A DNA stretch of 64,000 bases, from assembly GCA_016191845.1 (NCBI GenBank), contig JACPVF010000011.1:186001-250000 (forward strand), written 5' to 3'. Made by a program: the position numbers and the translations under genes. Below the pieces are notes generated by a model. The model saw nothing but the letters and a program-made list of their open reading frames with translations, had not been told where the DNA came from and searched no databases. Positions 8,020 through 18,018 of this stretch are shown here, piece by piece (the stretch's first letter is position 1; every line of letters begins with the position of its first letter). The stretch comes from Chloroflexota bacterium (GTDB taxonomy: Bacteria > Chloroflexota > Anaerolineae > Anaerolineales > Villigracilaceae).

Positions 8020-8949
8020 TTATTCCTTCGGCGCATCGCGGACGATGTAGAGCGGCCTGCCTTTGGCCTCATCGTACAGACGGCCAATGTATTCGCCCAG
8101 AATGCCCAGCGAGATCAACTGTACGCCACCAAGGAAGAGCACCGAAATGAGGGTGGTAGCCTGTCCCTCGAAGAAATGCGAGCCGATCAGACGCATGATC
8201 GCCACCACAGGAATGGCCAGGATTGACACACCCGCTGAAAGGAAGCCAAAGAACGTAGCCACCTGCAACGGGAAATACGAGAAACTGGTGATGGCGTTCA
8301 ACGCCAGGCGCAACATCTTCTTGAACGGATACTTGGTCACGCCCGCATGACGGGCGGCGCGCTTGTACTCCACGCCGATCTGCTTGAAGCCCACCCAGGC
8401 CGACATGCCGCGCGGAAAGCGATGACGTTCCTTCATCTGCTTGAGCACCTCCACCACCTTGCGGTCCATCAGGCGGAAATCGCCCGTGTCGACGGGAATC
8501 TTCACATCAGTGATGCGGTAGATGAGGCGATAGAACATGGAGGCAGTGAATTTCTTGAACCAGGTCTCGCCTTCACGTTCGGCTCGCACGGCATAGACCA
8601 CCTCGTAACCTTCCTGCCATTTCTTCGCGAGGTCGAGGATGACCTCGGGCGGGTCCTGCAGGTCGGCATCGATGATGACCACGGCGTCGCCGCGCGCGAA
8701 GTCCCAGCCAGCGGTGATGGCAATCTGATGTCCGAAATTGCGGGCAAAGATAACGGGGCGGATATGCTTGTCGACGGCGGCCAGTTCGCGGATCTTCTCG
8801 GTCGAGCCGTCGGTCGAGCCGTCGTCGACGAGGATCAACTCCCAGGGCTTACCCGTGGATTCCATCACTTCGGTGACACGGTGATGCAGAAGGGGCAGGT
8901 TTTCGATTTCGTTGTAGATGGGCGCGATAATCGAATAGGTGATTTTCAT
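8020..8949 (-). CDS. GtrB/DPMS-like family 2 glycosyltransferase
   Basis: Transfers a sugar from a nucleotide sugar to a polyprenyl phosphate at the inner membrane face, as in bactoprenol glucosyltransferase GtrB or ArnC. The GT2 domain begins at once ([13 protein letters not shown]). VDDGSTDGS lies at about 41-49, the metal-binding DADLQDPP at about 94-101 and [11 protein letters not shown] at about 156. Two C-terminal membrane helices (about 230-255 and 268-290) and the closing [19 protein letters not shown] are typical of this subgroup, and 309 residues is a normal length. No flippase or sugar-modification genes are adjacent, so the sugar is unknown. It lies 32 bp downstream of the AI-2E family gene and may be cotranscribed with it. 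Confidence 0.85.
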   Translation of the reverse strand: MKITYSIIAPIYNEIENLPLLHHRVTEVMESTGKPWELILVDDGSTDGSTEKIRELAAVDKHIRPVIFARNFGHQIAITAGWDFARGDAVVIIDADLQDPPEVILDLAKKWQEGYEVVYAVRAEREGETWFKKFTASMFYRLIYRITDVKIPVDTGDFRLMDRKVVEVLKQMKERHRFPRGMSAWVGFKQIGVEYKRAARHAGVTKYPFKKMLRLALNAITSFSYFPLQVATFFGFLSAGVSILAIPVVAIMRLIGSHFFEGQATTLISVLFLGGVQLISLGILGEYIGRLYDEAKGRPLYIVRDAPKE

Positions 8950-8981
8950 GGACAGGATTCTTTCGATGAAAAGGGTTTGGG

Positions 8982-10106
8982 TTAGGATTCACCCGCTCTG
9001 GCGGGAACAGGCTGAGGGTCCACAACAGGAGCGGCGTCTTCATCTGCAAATGCGGGCAAGCCCAGCAGTCGATTGCGGAGGTAGCGTCCCACCACGCCAA
9101 GGGTCGCGAGAAACGGCACAACCACCAACACTCCCAACACGCCCTGTAGCATGATGGCGGTCACGATGGCGACGAAGACCACGCCTTCATGGAGCAGCAC
9201 GCTCTGACCGAGGATGCGCGGCTGGAGCCAGATGGTCTTGACATTATTGAGGAGCAGATACACGCCCAGAGTGAGGACGGCAAACCACAGGTTCGAGAGT
9301 GGCAGGTAGGTGGACCCTTCGAGCAGAGCTACGATGGTGGCGAGGATGGCCGCAAAACCAGGCCCGATCTCGGGCAGGAGGTTGAGCAAGCCGGCCAGTA
9401 TGCCAAGCAGGAGCGCACCCGGCAGACCGATGAGCGACCAGGCAACAGAATAGATCAGCACTAATACCACGATCAGGCGGATCTGACCACCAAGATATCC
9501 CAGCCAGACTTTGCGGATCTCAAGGTACAGACGATACAGGTCCGATTGCTCGTCGGGCGGGGCCAGTTTGATGACGGCGCTGCGCAGGCGGTCCCAATCG
9601 GTCATCAAGTAATAGATGGTGACCAGGATGACCAGCGTCCAAAGGAAATTGCGCGAGAAACCTTCCAGGATGTAAAGAGCATCCTCAGGCTTGGGAACAA
9701 AACCGCTGCTGAGATTCTGGCGGATGGGCGGAATGATCCCGCTCAGGTCGGCGCTCAGGTTGCCCACTTTGATCGGGTTAGCCAACGCCGCCTGCACGCC
9801 GTCAAGGGCGGTGGTCAGGTCGGTGACAATGCCTTGGGCCTCGTCGAGCATCGATGGCAGGATGGTGACAGGCAGGGCCAACACCAGCGCCAACACCGTG
9901 AAATAGACCAGATTGGCGGCCAGCTTACGCTTCCATTTCAGGCGCGTCGTCAGGAAGGCGACAGCCGGGCTGAGGAAATAAGCCACCAATGCAGCCGTCA
10001 GGAGCGGCTGCAGGGCCTGGCGCAGATACCACAGGGACAGCGCCGCAAGGATGATCAGGATGGTCAGGACAATGTACCTGAAATTCGAATCCCAGGTTCG
10101 CTTCAT
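8982..10106 (-). CDS. AI-2E family transporter (PerM/YdiK-like)
   Basis: A 374-residue membrane protein of the AI-2E exporter superfamily. Members have been linked to autoinducer-2 export and Na+/H+ antiport; the substrate here is unknown. It has two N-terminal helices (about 10-55), a soluble middle (about 80-140) and five or more C-terminal helices. The family core [25 protein letters not shown] lies near residues 245-269. The C-terminal tail is charged and Pro-rich. The start codon overlaps the thrC stop by 4 bp (ATGA), implying translational coupling with thrC, although no metabolic link is obvious. Confidence 0.85.
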   Translation of the reverse strand: MKRTWDSNFRYIVLTILIILAALSLWYLRQALQPLLTAALVAYFLSPAVAFLTTRLKWKRKLAANLVYFTVLALVLALPVTILPSMLDEAQGIVTDLTTALDGVQAALANPIKVGNLSADLSGIIPPIRQNLSSGFVPKPEDALYILEGFSRNFLWTLVILVTIYYLMTDWDRLRSAVIKLAPPDEQSDLYRLYLEIRKVWLGYLGGQIRLIVVLVLIYSVAWSLIGLPGALLLGILAGLLNLLPEIGPGFAAILATIVALLEGSTYLPLSNLWFAVLTLGVYLLLNNVKTIWLQPRILGQSVLLHEGVVFVAIVTAIMLQGVLGVLVVVPFLATLGVVGRYLRNRLLGLPAFADEDAAPVVDPQPVPARAGES

Positions 10107-11371
10107 AACACTTTCTTGACGGCGTCGAGGGTCGGTTCGATGATCGGCGCCTGCGGGACGACCTGCATGGCGGCACGCACATCCTTGAGGCCGCTGCCCG
10201 TGTTCAGCACGAGGACGGGGTCTTCGCCGCTGACCAGGCCCGAGGTCGCCGCCTGGACCAGGCCCGCGTAGGCTGTGGCGCCCGCAGGTTCGGCGAAGAT
10301 GCCCATCTTGCCGAGGTCGGCGATGGCCTGAAGGATGTCCGCATCTTTGACCGTGAGGTAGGTGCCGCTTGTATCGCGCGCGGCGCGGACAGCGCGTACC
10401 CCGTCTCGCGGCAGGTCGACGGAGATACTGTCTGCCAGCGTGGTGGCGGAAACGGGGACGATGGTCTCGGTCCCCGCGCGGAAGGCATTGGCGATGGCCG
10501 CTGACCCTTCAGCCTGCACGCCGACAATGCGCGGCATGCGCGCGATCCAGCCGAGATTGTAGAGGTCCTTGAAGCCCTTGTGGATGCCCGAAATGATATT
10601 GCCGTCGCCGACTGAGACGAAGACCGTCAGCGGGGCATGGTCCGAATCGGGGCCGATCTTCTCGTGCCATTCGCGGTGGACGGTCTCCCACCACTCCCAG
10701 ATCTCGTAGGCGGCGGTCTTCTTGCCCTCGGCGGTAAAGGGATTGTAGCCCGTGTTACGGCAATACCAGCCGAATTCCTGCGAGGCCTTAATGGTCAGGT
10801 CGAAGGCGTCGTCGTAGGTACCGTCCACCAGGATGACCTTCGCGCCGAAGACAAGCAGCTGCGCCACCTTGGCGGGCGGCGCGGACTTGGGCGCAAAGAT
10901 GACGGACTTCTGCCCCACCGCAGCGGACATGCAGGCCAGGGCTGCGCCTGCGTTGCCCGTCGAGGCGGTCACCACCACATCGGCTTTGATCTCGCGGGCG
11001 CGTGCCACCAAAATGGCGCTGGCGCGATCCTTGAAGGAGGCCGAGGGGTTGCGCGATTCGTCCTTGAGCCACAGATGCTTGAGGCCGAGGCGTTCCGCCA
11101 GACGCGGCAGGGCGAAGACGGGCGTCCAGCCCGCGGCGTGGAGTGGAGTCCCCTCCCCCGGGGGCTCGGGGACAGGCAGCAGCGGCAAATAGCGCCATAA
11201 GGACGGGTCCGTGCGGGAGGTGATGTCCTCGGGCTGGTACTTGGCGCGCAGGGCGTCGAAATCGAGCACCACATCGAGGTTGCCGCCGTCGTGCGGGCAG
11301 GTGTAGGTGACCTGGCCCGGGAGGAACTCGCGGCCGCAGATCGAGCAACGATAGCCAGTGAATTTGTTCAT
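10103..11371 (-). CDS. thrC: Threonine synthase
   Basis: PLP enzyme converting O-phospho-L-homoserine to L-threonine and phosphate in the cytoplasm. The N-terminus has a rubredoxin-like zinc finger (CSICG ... CPHDGG) as in short thermophile-type threonine synthases. The PLP lysine lies in NPSASFKDRAS (about residue 113). TASTGNAGAALA is the phosphate-binding loop, and SVGDGNIISGIHKGF and LNTGSGLKD complete the fold type II pattern. An in-frame ATG two codons earlier sits one base from the AAAAGG ribosome site, so the ATG at 11371 is the better start. A terminator separates it from the xdhD-like gene upstream. Confidence 0.92.
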   Translation of the reverse strand: MNKFTGYRCSICGREFLPGQVTYTCPHDGGNLDVVLDFDALRAKYQPEDITSRTDPSLWRYLPLLPVPEPPGEGTPLHAAGWTPVFALPRLAERLGLKHLWLKDESRNPSASFKDRASAILVARAREIKADVVVTASTGNAGAALACMSAAVGQKSVIFAPKSAPPAKVAQLLVFGAKVILVDGTYDDAFDLTIKASQEFGWYCRNTGYNPFTAEGKKTAAYEIWEWWETVHREWHEKIGPDSDHAPLTVFVSVGDGNIISGIHKGFKDLYNLGWIARMPRIVGVQAEGSAAIANAFRAGTETIVPVSATTLADSISVDLPRDGVRAVRAARDTSGTYLTVKDADILQAIADLGKMGIFAEPAGATAYAGLVQAATSGLVSGEDPVLVLNTGSGLKDVRAAMQVVPQAPIIEPTLDAVKKVL

Positions 11372-11424
11372 GGTCATCCTTTTGTTGGCTTGATTTTACT
11401 CGAATAGAACAAACCCGAGTGTCG

Positions 11425-11460
11425 AAAAAAGGACTCTCAGCCTGAGCCGAGAGTCCTTTT
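11425..11460. terminator. Terminator between the xdhD-like gene and thrC
   Basis: GGACTCTC and GAGAGTCC form a stem flanked by A6 on one side and TTTT on the other, so it can act on both strands. On the minus strand it ends the purine hydroxylase transcript. Confidence 0.85.
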
Positions 11461-11477
11461 GAGGTTCGCCTTTCCTT

Positions 11478-14273
11478 TTACTTTACGCCTTCCCGCTCCC
11501 ACAACTCCCTGGCGATCATTTCCTGGTCCACAGGGGTCTTGAAGATGCGCACGCCAACGGCGTTGTAGATGGCGTTGGTGATGGCGGGTGTGGTGGGGAT
11601 GCTGCAAATCTCACCAACGCCCTTTGCGCCGTAGGGTCCGCTGGAGATGGGGTGCTCGACGATGATCGAGGTGATCTCGGGCGTGAGCATGATGCCAGGC
11701 ACGCGATAGCGCGCCAGGTGGTCGGTGACCACGTTGCCGTTGTCCATGATGAACTCTTCGGTGAGACAGTTGCCGAGACCCATCATCACACCGCCCTCGA
11801 TCTGTCCCTGCAGGCCAAGCGGGTTGACCGCCATACCCACGTCGTTGGCAGAGATGACCTTGAGCACGCGCACTTCGCCCGTCAGCTTGTTGACTTCCAC
11901 TTCGGCGGCTTGCACGCCAAACGAGAAGGCAAAGTGCATGTCACCACCTTCACCGAGCGGCATGGTCTTGGGCGCTTCATACTCGTAACGAACCTTTGGC
12001 TGTTGGCCGATAGAGGTCATTTCCTTGTAGATTTCGGCATACGTCATCGAATGCCCATTGACATGGACAACGCCATCCTCGTAGCGGATCTGCTCGGGAC
12101 GCACGTCGAACTTCTCGGCCATCGTGGCGGTGATATGGTCACGCAGGGTCTTGGCGGCATAGCGTGAGGCGTTGCCCGTCACGAAGGTCTGACGCGAGGC
12201 GGTGGTCGGACCGCCGTTGGGGGTCAGGTCGGTGTCCATGACCAGCACGCGCACCTTGTCGGGCGCGACGGCCATTTCCTCTGCCACGGTCAGGCGCATC
12301 ACGGTCACCAATCCCTGGCCGAGTTCGGCGGCGGAGCTGCGCACCTGGAAGGTGCCGTCTTCGTACAGTTCGACGTCCGCGCCAGAGATGTCGGGCGCGC
12401 CGCCACCCAGGCCCGTGTTCTTGTACGCGGAGGCAAAGCCCCAGGCGCGCACCAGGTTCGGGTTGGCGGAGTCCACTCGCGGGGCGAAGGGGTTCGCTGT
12501 GTGCTTGCGCATCTCGGCATCGACGCGGTCGATGCATTCCGTCAGGCCGACCGATTCGTTCAGGACCTGTCCCGTGTTAGTGACGCTGCCAACGTGCAGC
12601 GCGTTCATGCGGCGCAGCTCGACGCGGTCGACGCCGACGGTATCAGCCAGCATGTCCATCATCGATTCGACCGCAAAAGCCGACTGGGTCACGCCGAAGC
12701 CGCGGAACGCGCCCGCGGGCGGGTTGTTGGTATACATGGCGTAGCAATCGGCACGGACGTGCTCGATGTCGTATGGTCCTGCCGAGTGCGTGGTGGCGCG
12801 GGTCATAACCTTCTCGCCCAGCGAGGCGTATGCGCCCGTGTCGCCGTACAACTCGGTTTCCATCGCCACGATGCGACCATCCTTCTTCGCGCCGAGCTTG
12901 ACGCGGATCTGTGTGGCGTGGCGCTTGGGGTGCACAAGCAGACTCTCGTGGCGGTCGAAGAGCAGCTTGACGGGCCGCTGCGTGACGTTCGCCAGCATGG
13001 CGACGTGGATCTGGCCCATCACGTCTTCCTTGCCACCGAAGCCGCCGCCCATCAACTGGCCGACGACGCGCACGCGCTCCTCGGGCCAGCCCATCACGCG
13101 CGCCACCTGGGTGCGGTCCTGATAGGGGATCTGCGAACCGACGTAAATTTCCATGCGGCCATCGGGCAGCGGCACGCCGATGGAGCACTCGGGCTCGATG
13201 AAGGCGTGGTCGGTGGTAGGCGTGTGGAAGGTGTGTTCGAGGATGACATCCGCCGAGGCGAAGCCAGCGTCTATGTCACCTTTGCGGACCTTGATGTGCT
13301 TGAGCAAGTTGCCGTTGGCATGGATCTGCGGGACGCCTTCCTGCCGCGCCTGGACGGGATTCGTGATCACGGTCTGGAGGTCGAACTCGGCCTCGATCAA
13401 CGCTGACGCCTGCTCGGCGATATCCTGAGTCTCCGCCGCGACGATGGTGATCGCATCACCTACATAGCGGACGCGCTCATTGATACCGACCATCACGGGC
13501 CAGTCGAAGATGACCAGGCCATGATTCTTTTCCGCGGGGATGTCTTCCGCGGTGAGGATGGCCACCACCCCAGGCAGCGCCTTGGCTTTGGAGATATCCA
13601 GCTTCTTCAGGAATCCGTGGGGAATCATGGCGCGTTTGGCCTTGGCGTACAACATGCCGTCGAACTTCAGGTCGTCGGTATAGATGGCCTCGCCCGTGAC
13701 CTTCTCGACCGCCTCGGGTCGAAGGAATTTGTGCCCGACGGTTTTATGCTCGTGGATCGAGTCGGGGATGTGGGTCGGCTTCTGGACAGGTTCGCCCGTA
13801 CGCAAGGCCTGAGCCGCTGCGATGATGGCATTCTCAATGGACGGATAGCCTGCGCAACGACAAAGTGTATCCTTGAGCGCAAAGCGGATGTCTGCGCTGT
13901 CGGGATTGGGATTGCGCTTGAGCAGCGCATACGCGGTCAGGATCTGGCCAGGGATGCAGAATCCGCACTGGACGGCGCCATGCTCGATGAAGGCCTCCTG
14001 CAATGGATGCAGCTTCATCTCTTCGTGGACGCGCTGGGCAAGGCCTTCGATGGTGACGATGGCCTTGCCATCCGCACGCTCGGCGGGATAAACGCAGGAC
14101 ATCATCGGCTGTCCATCCACAAGGACGGTGCAGGCGCCGCACTCGGCTTCTTCACAGCCGATCTTGGTGCCTGTCAGGCGCAGGCGCTCACGCAGCAGGG
14201 TGGACAGGGTTTCGCCTGGGATAGATTCCAGCGAATATTGCTTGCCATTAACAGAAAGATTGATGGTTGACAT
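11478..14273 (-). CDS. xdhD: XdhD-like molybdenum hydroxylase (fused 2Fe-2S and Mo domains)
   Basis: Xanthine dehydrogenase-family hydroxylase of purines or related N-heterocycles. Residues 1-155 are the two-[2Fe-2S] subunit: GCEEAECGACTV with a fourth Cys in MMSC, then CGFCIPGQ and CRCAGYPS. From about residue 170 (HKFLRPEAVEKVTGEAIYTDDL) it is the molybdopterin subunit, with LMGGGFGGKED, GAFRGFGVTQS, ELGQGLVTV and the catalytic-glutamate motif GAKGVGEICSIP near the C-terminus. E. coli XdhD has this same fusion and also works with a separate FAD subunit (YgfM), here encoded 10 bp upstream. It is the last gene of the first BMP importer operon, which supports a purine substrate. No in-frame UGA was seen. 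Confidence 0.88.
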   Translation of the reverse strand: MSTINLSVNGKQYSLESIPGETLSTLLRERLRLTGTKIGCEEAECGACTVLVDGQPMMSCVYPAERADGKAIVTIEGLAQRVHEEMKLHPLQEAFIEHGAVQCGFCIPGQILTAYALLKRNPNPDSADIRFALKDTLCRCAGYPSIENAIIAAAQALRTGEPVQKPTHIPDSIHEHKTVGHKFLRPEAVEKVTGEAIYTDDLKFDGMLYAKAKRAMIPHGFLKKLDISKAKALPGVVAILTAEDIPAEKNHGLVIFDWPVMVGINERVRYVGDAITIVAAETQDIAEQASALIEAEFDLQTVITNPVQARQEGVPQIHANGNLLKHIKVRKGDIDAGFASADVILEHTFHTPTTDHAFIEPECSIGVPLPDGRMEIYVGSQIPYQDRTQVARVMGWPEERVRVVGQLMGGGFGGKEDVMGQIHVAMLANVTQRPVKLLFDRHESLLVHPKRHATQIRVKLGAKKDGRIVAMETELYGDTGAYASLGEKVMTRATTHSAGPYDIEHVRADCYAMYTNNPPAGAFRGFGVTQSAFAVESMMDMLADTVGVDRVELRRMNALHVGSVTNTGQVLNESVGLTECIDRVDAEMRKHTANPFAPRVDSANPNLVRAWGFASAYKNTGLGGGAPDISGADVELYEDGTFQVRSSAAELGQGLVTVMRLTVAEEMAVAPDKVRVLVMDTDLTPNGGPTTASRQTFVTGNASRYAAKTLRDHITATMAEKFDVRPEQIRYEDGVVHVNGHSMTYAEIYKEMTSIGQQPKVRYEYEAPKTMPLGEGGDMHFAFSFGVQAAEVEVNKLTGEVRVLKVISANDVGMAVNPLGLQGQIEGGVMMGLGNCLTEEFIMDNGNVVTDHLARYRVPGIMLTPEITSIIVEHPISSGPYGAKGVGEICSIPTTPAITNAIYNAVGVRIFKTPVDQEMIARELWEREGVK

Positions 14274-14283
14274 AACAGTAATC

Positions 14284-15189
14284 CTATTCAGCGCGTTTCC
14301 ACGCAGTATCGAACACGTCCCTCAGCAGGCCGCCGACGATGTGCCTGCGATAGTCGGCGCTGGCACGGCGGGCGCTGGTGCGGAATTTGGCCTGGTCGAG
14401 CAGACAATCGAGCGCGCGGGCAAAGGTCTCGTCATGGAAGGGTTGACCGCGCAGGAAGGATTCCGCTTCGGTGGCGCGGAAGGGAGTCGAGCCGCCTGGG
14501 CCGACCGCGATGTGAATATCCTTGACGAGGTCGCCGTCGCGTTCGAGCCAGACCGCACAGTTGAGGATGGGCAGCGCCACGCCCTGCGGACGCATGATGC
14601 GCTTGAAGCACGAGGCTTGATGAGGCCCAGCGGTCGGCAGGTAGAAGCCCACGATGATCTCCCGGGTCTTGTCGATGGCCGATTTGCCCGGGCCGAGGAA
14701 GAGAGACGTGAACGGCATGCGGCGAGTCTCCACGCCTGCGCTTCGACTTTGCTCCACTCCGCTCAGCGCGGAGGCTACTTCGGCGACGGCGTCCAGCGCG
14801 GTCAGGGCGATGGTCCCGTCAGCGGCGGGAAGCGCATGGGCCACGTTTCCGCCCAGGGTGGCAGTGTTGCGCACCTGCGGTCCCGCGATCAGATTCGCAG
14901 CCTCGGTCAATGCCTGGGCGTGGGTGCCCACCATGGGGTCCAGAGCGACCTGGTTGACGGGCACGGCCGCGCCGACGTAGAGTTCATCCCCGCGCAATTC
15001 GAGCGCGGACATCTCGGGGATGAAGGTCAGATCGATGAGGGTATGGACGGGGGGATGGTTGCCCTGACGCAGGTCGAGCATCAGGTCGGTGCCGCCCGCG
15101 ATGGGCAAGGCAGGACCCGCGGCCGAAGCCAGGTCCTGCACAGCCTCCGCGACGGAGGTGGGACGTTTGTATTCCTGCCAAAGGTTCAT
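14284..15189 (-). CDS. FAD-binding subunit of the Mo hydroxylase (YgfM/XdhB/CoxM-like)
   Basis: Passes electrons from the iron-sulfur clusters of the XdhD-like protein to NAD+ or another acceptor. The family FAD motifs are present: PIAGGTDLMLDLRQG (about 31-45) for pyrophosphate binding, and NLIAGPQVRNTATLGGNVAHALPAADG (about 98-124), the standard TLGGN loop. The C-terminal CODH FAD domain follows from about 165. At 301 residues the length is typical. The start ATG at 15189 is preceded by an AGGA-type site. It is cotranscribed with the XdhD-like gene, 10 bp downstream, and with the transporter ATPase upstream. Confidence 0.88.
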   Translation of the reverse strand: MNLWQEYKRPTSVAEAVQDLASAAGPALPIAGGTDLMLDLRQGNHPPVHTLIDLTFIPEMSALELRGDELYVGAAVPVNQVALDPMVGTHAQALTEAANLIAGPQVRNTATLGGNVAHALPAADGTIALTALDAVAEVASALSGVEQSRSAGVETRRMPFTSLFLGPGKSAIDKTREIIVGFYLPTAGPHQASCFKRIMRPQGVALPILNCAVWLERDGDLVKDIHIAVGPGGSTPFRATEAESFLRGQPFHDETFARALDCLLDQAKFRTSARRASADYRRHIVGGLLRDVFDTAWKRAE

Positions 15190-15221
15190 AGGTGGTGTCC
15201 TTTCTGTGGACGGCGGTACTT

Positions 15222-15275
15222 TTCGGTGGGTGCTACGCGACCCAACGCCGCTGGTTTCTGCCAGCGACCACCGAA
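15222..15275. other. Intergenic RNA hairpin between the ABC ATPase and FAD subunit genes
   Basis: Outer arms TTCGGTGG (15222-15229) and CCACCGAA (15268-15275) enclose an inner CGCTGG/CCAGCG stem-loop. There is no T tract, so an mRNA-processing or stability role is more likely than termination. Confidence 0.5.
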
Positions 15276-15288
15276 CCGATGGATTTAT

Positions 15289-16857
15289 TTATTTTACAAC
15301 AGGCGCACTCTCTTCAGGGTGGACACCTGCCATCAACAAACCAAGCCGTTCAGGGGTGGCATCCTCGCGCGGGACGATGTCCATGACCTGGCCTTCGTAG
15401 AGGACGGCAATGCGGTCGGAGAGGGCCAGGATCTCGTCGAGGTCTTCGGAGATGAGCATGACGGCCACGCCCTTGCGGCGCTGTTCGAGCAACTGCTCGC
15501 GGACGTATTCAGTCGCGCCGATGTCGAGTCCGCGCGTGGGTTGAGCGGCGATGATGACGCGCGGGGTGCGGAAGATCTCGCGGGCCAGCACCACCTTCTG
15601 AATGTTACCACCCGAGAGGTTCTTGGCCAGCGTGTCGTGCGAGGGTGTCTTGACGTGGAACTGCGCGATGAGTTCATCTGCGTGGCGGGAGATCTCGCGC
15701 AGGTTGAGCAGGCCCGAGCGCGAATACGGCATCTTGGTATGCTCGCGCAGGATCATGTTCTCGGCCACCGAGAAATCCTTGATCATGCCATCGCGCATGC
15801 GTTCCTCGGGGATGTAGGACAACATGCGGTCAGTGATCTCGGCGGGGGTCAGGCCCGTGATGTCCCTGCCCTCCAGGAGGACCTTTCCGCTCGTGACTTT
15901 GCGCAAGCCCGTGATGGCCTCGGCTAATTCGCGCTGACCGTTGCCCGAGACACCCGCAATGCCCAGGATCTCGCCCGAGCAGAGTTCCAGGCTGACGCCG
16001 CGCAAGCCAGGCGTGCCGCGGTCGCTGCCACAGGCCACGTTCTCGAGTTGCAGGCGGGCCTCGGCGCACTTGACGTCGCCGCGGTCGGGGGCAAAGCTCA
16101 CCTCGCGGCCGACCATCCAGTTGGCCAGGTCCTGTTTGGTGATCTCGGACGTGGGACGGGTTCCGATCTTGCGTCCGTCACGCAGCACGGTGATGCGGTT
16201 ACTGATCTCGACCACCTCGTGCAACTTATGAGAGATGAACACCAGTCCATGCCCGTCACGGGTCATCTGGCGCATGATGACGAACAGCTCGTCCACTTCC
16301 TGCGGGGTGAGGACGGCGGTCGGCTCGTCGAGGATGAGCAGGGCCGCACCGCGATACAGGGCCTTGATGATCTCCACGCGCTGCTGCTGTCCCACGGACA
16401 ACTGCCAGACATAGGCGGAGGGGTCGATCTTGAGGCTGTAGATCTCAGCCAGTTCGAGGATGCGCTTCGAGACGCGGTCCAGGTCGGTGAGCGCGCCGCG
16501 CGAGGAGGGCAGACCGAGCGCCACGTTCTCGGCCACGGTCAGGGTCGGCACCAGCATGAAGTGTTGGTGGATCATGCCGATGCCCAGGCGGATCGAGTCA
16601 GTGGGCGAAGCAATCGTGACGGGTTGGCCGTTCAGCAGAATTTGACCCTCATCCGGGTGATACAGCCCGTACAGGATCTTCATCAGCGTACTTTTACCCG
16701 CACCGTTCTCGCCCAACAGGGCATGCACCTCGCCTGCCTGCACGTCGAAGTCTACGTGGTCGCTGGCGAGCACCCCGGGAAAGCGCTTGGTGATGCCGCG
16801 CATTTCAAGGCGGTCGAGCCGCGTTCGGCCTGAGGGAAGGGTGTTTGCTTCGGTCAT
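15289..16857 (-). CDS. BMP-type nucleoside ABC importer, ATP-binding protein (system 1)
   Basis: A double-ATPase protein (522 residues) of the kind that drives basic-membrane-protein nucleoside and purine importers (NupA/YufO type). The first domain is canonical: GENGAGKST, LSVGQQQRVEI, LLILDEPTAVL and the switch ISHKLHEV. The second is degenerate at Walker A (GVSGNGQRELAEA) but keeps LSGGNIQKVVLAREI and the QPTRGLD D-loop, as is usual for sugar and BMP family ATPases. It lies between the BMP binding protein and the Mo hydroxylase genes in one operon, which links import to oxidation of the same compounds. Confidence 0.88.
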   Translation of the reverse strand: MTEANTLPSGRTRLDRLEMRGITKRFPGVLASDHVDFDVQAGEVHALLGENGAGKSTLMKILYGLYHPDEGQILLNGQPVTIASPTDSIRLGIGMIHQHFMLVPTLTVAENVALGLPSSRGALTDLDRVSKRILELAEIYSLKIDPSAYVWQLSVGQQQRVEIIKALYRGAALLILDEPTAVLTPQEVDELFVIMRQMTRDGHGLVFISHKLHEVVEISNRITVLRDGRKIGTRPTSEITKQDLANWMVGREVSFAPDRGDVKCAEARLQLENVACGSDRGTPGLRGVSLELCSGEILGIAGVSGNGQRELAEAITGLRKVTSGKVLLEGRDITGLTPAEITDRMLSYIPEERMRDGMIKDFSVAENMILREHTKMPYSRSGLLNLREISRHADELIAQFHVKTPSHDTLAKNLSGGNIQKVVLAREIFRTPRVIIAAQPTRGLDIGATEYVREQLLEQRRKGVAVMLISEDLDEILALSDRIAVLYEGQVMDIVPREDATPERLGLLMAGVHPEESAPVVK

Positions 16858-16875
16858 GGTGCCATCCTCGCTCGG

Positions 16876-16902
16876 GGCCGTGGGGACTGGGTCCCCACGG
16901 CC
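16876..16902. other. Strong hairpin after the BMP binding-protein gene (system 1)
   Basis: GGCCGTGGGGAC and its exact complement form a 12-bp stem around TGG. There is no T tract on the minus strand. The position, right after the binding-protein gene, suits mRNA 3'-end protection or partial termination that lets the binding protein be made in excess. Confidence 0.6.
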
Positions 16903-16923
16903 ATCGGTTATCGAAAGACGAAC

Positions 16924-17919
16924 TTACGGCAGGGTAATGGTGATGCTTCCATCCTTGATGCCCTGGATGGTCTTGTCAGCCAGAGCCTTGGCGTCAGCAG
17001 ACAGAGTGTAGTCGGGGTTGAACTCGATCACCTCGCCGCCGTTGGCCAGGTTGGCAGTGAAGGACTTGCCGCCCAGGGTGCCAGCCTTGATGAGGGAGAT
17101 GATCTCACGCAGGGCCACTTCCCAGTGATAGACCTGGCTGGCAACCACGATCTTGGGGGCCAGGGAGCTCTGATTGGACTGGGTGCCGAACCACAGGGCA
17201 TTGGCTTCCTGAGCCTTGCCGATCGCGCCGACCACCATCTGAGCGGTGCCGGTCAACACGTCCGCGCCGGCGGCGATGTGGGTGTTGGCAGCCTCAGCGG
17301 CCAGGGCGGTATCGGAGAAGGAGCCAATGTAGTTCACGTTGACCGTGGCATTGGGCTTGGTGGCCAGCACGCCAGCCTTGAAGCCGTCCACGTACAACTT
17401 GGCATCGCCGGTCTCAATCGGGCCGACCACGCCGATGACGTCACTGGTGGACAGGGTGGCCGCCAGCACGCCGTTGACATAGCCGCCTTCCTGGGAGGCC
17501 GCTTCATAGGCGAAGATATTGGGCTGGCCGAAGGTGTCGGCGGTGGTGCCCCAGGCGAAGCTGGTCTTCGGGAAGTCGGGGGCGATCTCCTGCAGGGAGG
17601 AACCGTACTGCGAGCCGTGGGCGATTACCAGGTCATAGCCCTGGGTGGCGTAGTCGCGGATGGCCGCGGCGGCGTCATCCACCACGAACATGTTCTCGGA
17701 ATAGACGAACTCGAACTTGTCGGGACCGCCCATTTCTTTCTGGATGCGGACAAGGGCATCGTACATGCTCTGGCTAAAGGCCAGGTCGTTGATGGCGCTC
17801 GGCATGACAACGGCCACGCGGAACTTCTTCTCGGGGGCCTGGGTGGCCTGGCCGCCGCATGCGCTCAGGACCATCGAAAGGACGACGATCAGGCTGACGA
17901 GCCAATAGATCTTTTTCAT
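16924..17919 (-). CDS. BMP family nucleoside-binding lipoprotein (system 1)
   Basis: Extracytoplasmic solute-binding lipoprotein of the basic membrane protein (Med/PnrA) family, which binds nucleosides or purine bases. The signal peptide MKKIYWLVSLIVVLSMVLSAC gives a lipidated Cys at 21, followed by a short GGQATQAPEKK linker. The periplasmic-binding fold opens with FRVAVVMPSAINDLAFSQSMYDAL, and the family turns IAHGSQYG, GVVGPIETGDAKLYVDGFKAG and VLTGTAQMVVGAI are visible. ATG 17919 has AGGAGAAG upstream, so the longer in-frame extension to 17976 is not needed. It lies between the permeases and the ATPase in the operon. Confidence 0.88.
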   Translation of the reverse strand: MKKIYWLVSLIVVLSMVLSACGGQATQAPEKKFRVAVVMPSAINDLAFSQSMYDALVRIQKEMGGPDKFEFVYSENMFVVDDAAAAIRDYATQGYDLVIAHGSQYGSSLQEIAPDFPKTSFAWGTTADTFGQPNIFAYEAASQEGGYVNGVLAATLSTSDVIGVVGPIETGDAKLYVDGFKAGVLATKPNATVNVNYIGSFSDTALAAEAANTHIAAGADVLTGTAQMVVGAIGKAQEANALWFGTQSNQSSLAPKIVVASQVYHWEVALREIISLIKAGTLGGKSFTANLANGGEVIEFNPDYTLSADAKALADKTIQGIKDGSITITLP

Positions 17920-18018
17920 CTTCTTCTCCTGTTCATGAAATGAAAATTCGACAGACGGTACGGACCTTGCAGACATACAGTTGAAACTCCTTGCGCGGGA
18001 ACCTCCTTGCTGGGAATA

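Noticed and set aside
11478-14273. Selenoprotein possibility for the XdhD-like enzyme
   Set aside because: The frame has no internal UGA; the selenium link of related loci concerns a labile cofactor, not an encoded residue.
14128-15927. 599-codon plus-strand frame across the Mo hydroxylase genes
   Set aside because: It spans three real minus-strand genes and their gaps with no domain of its own.
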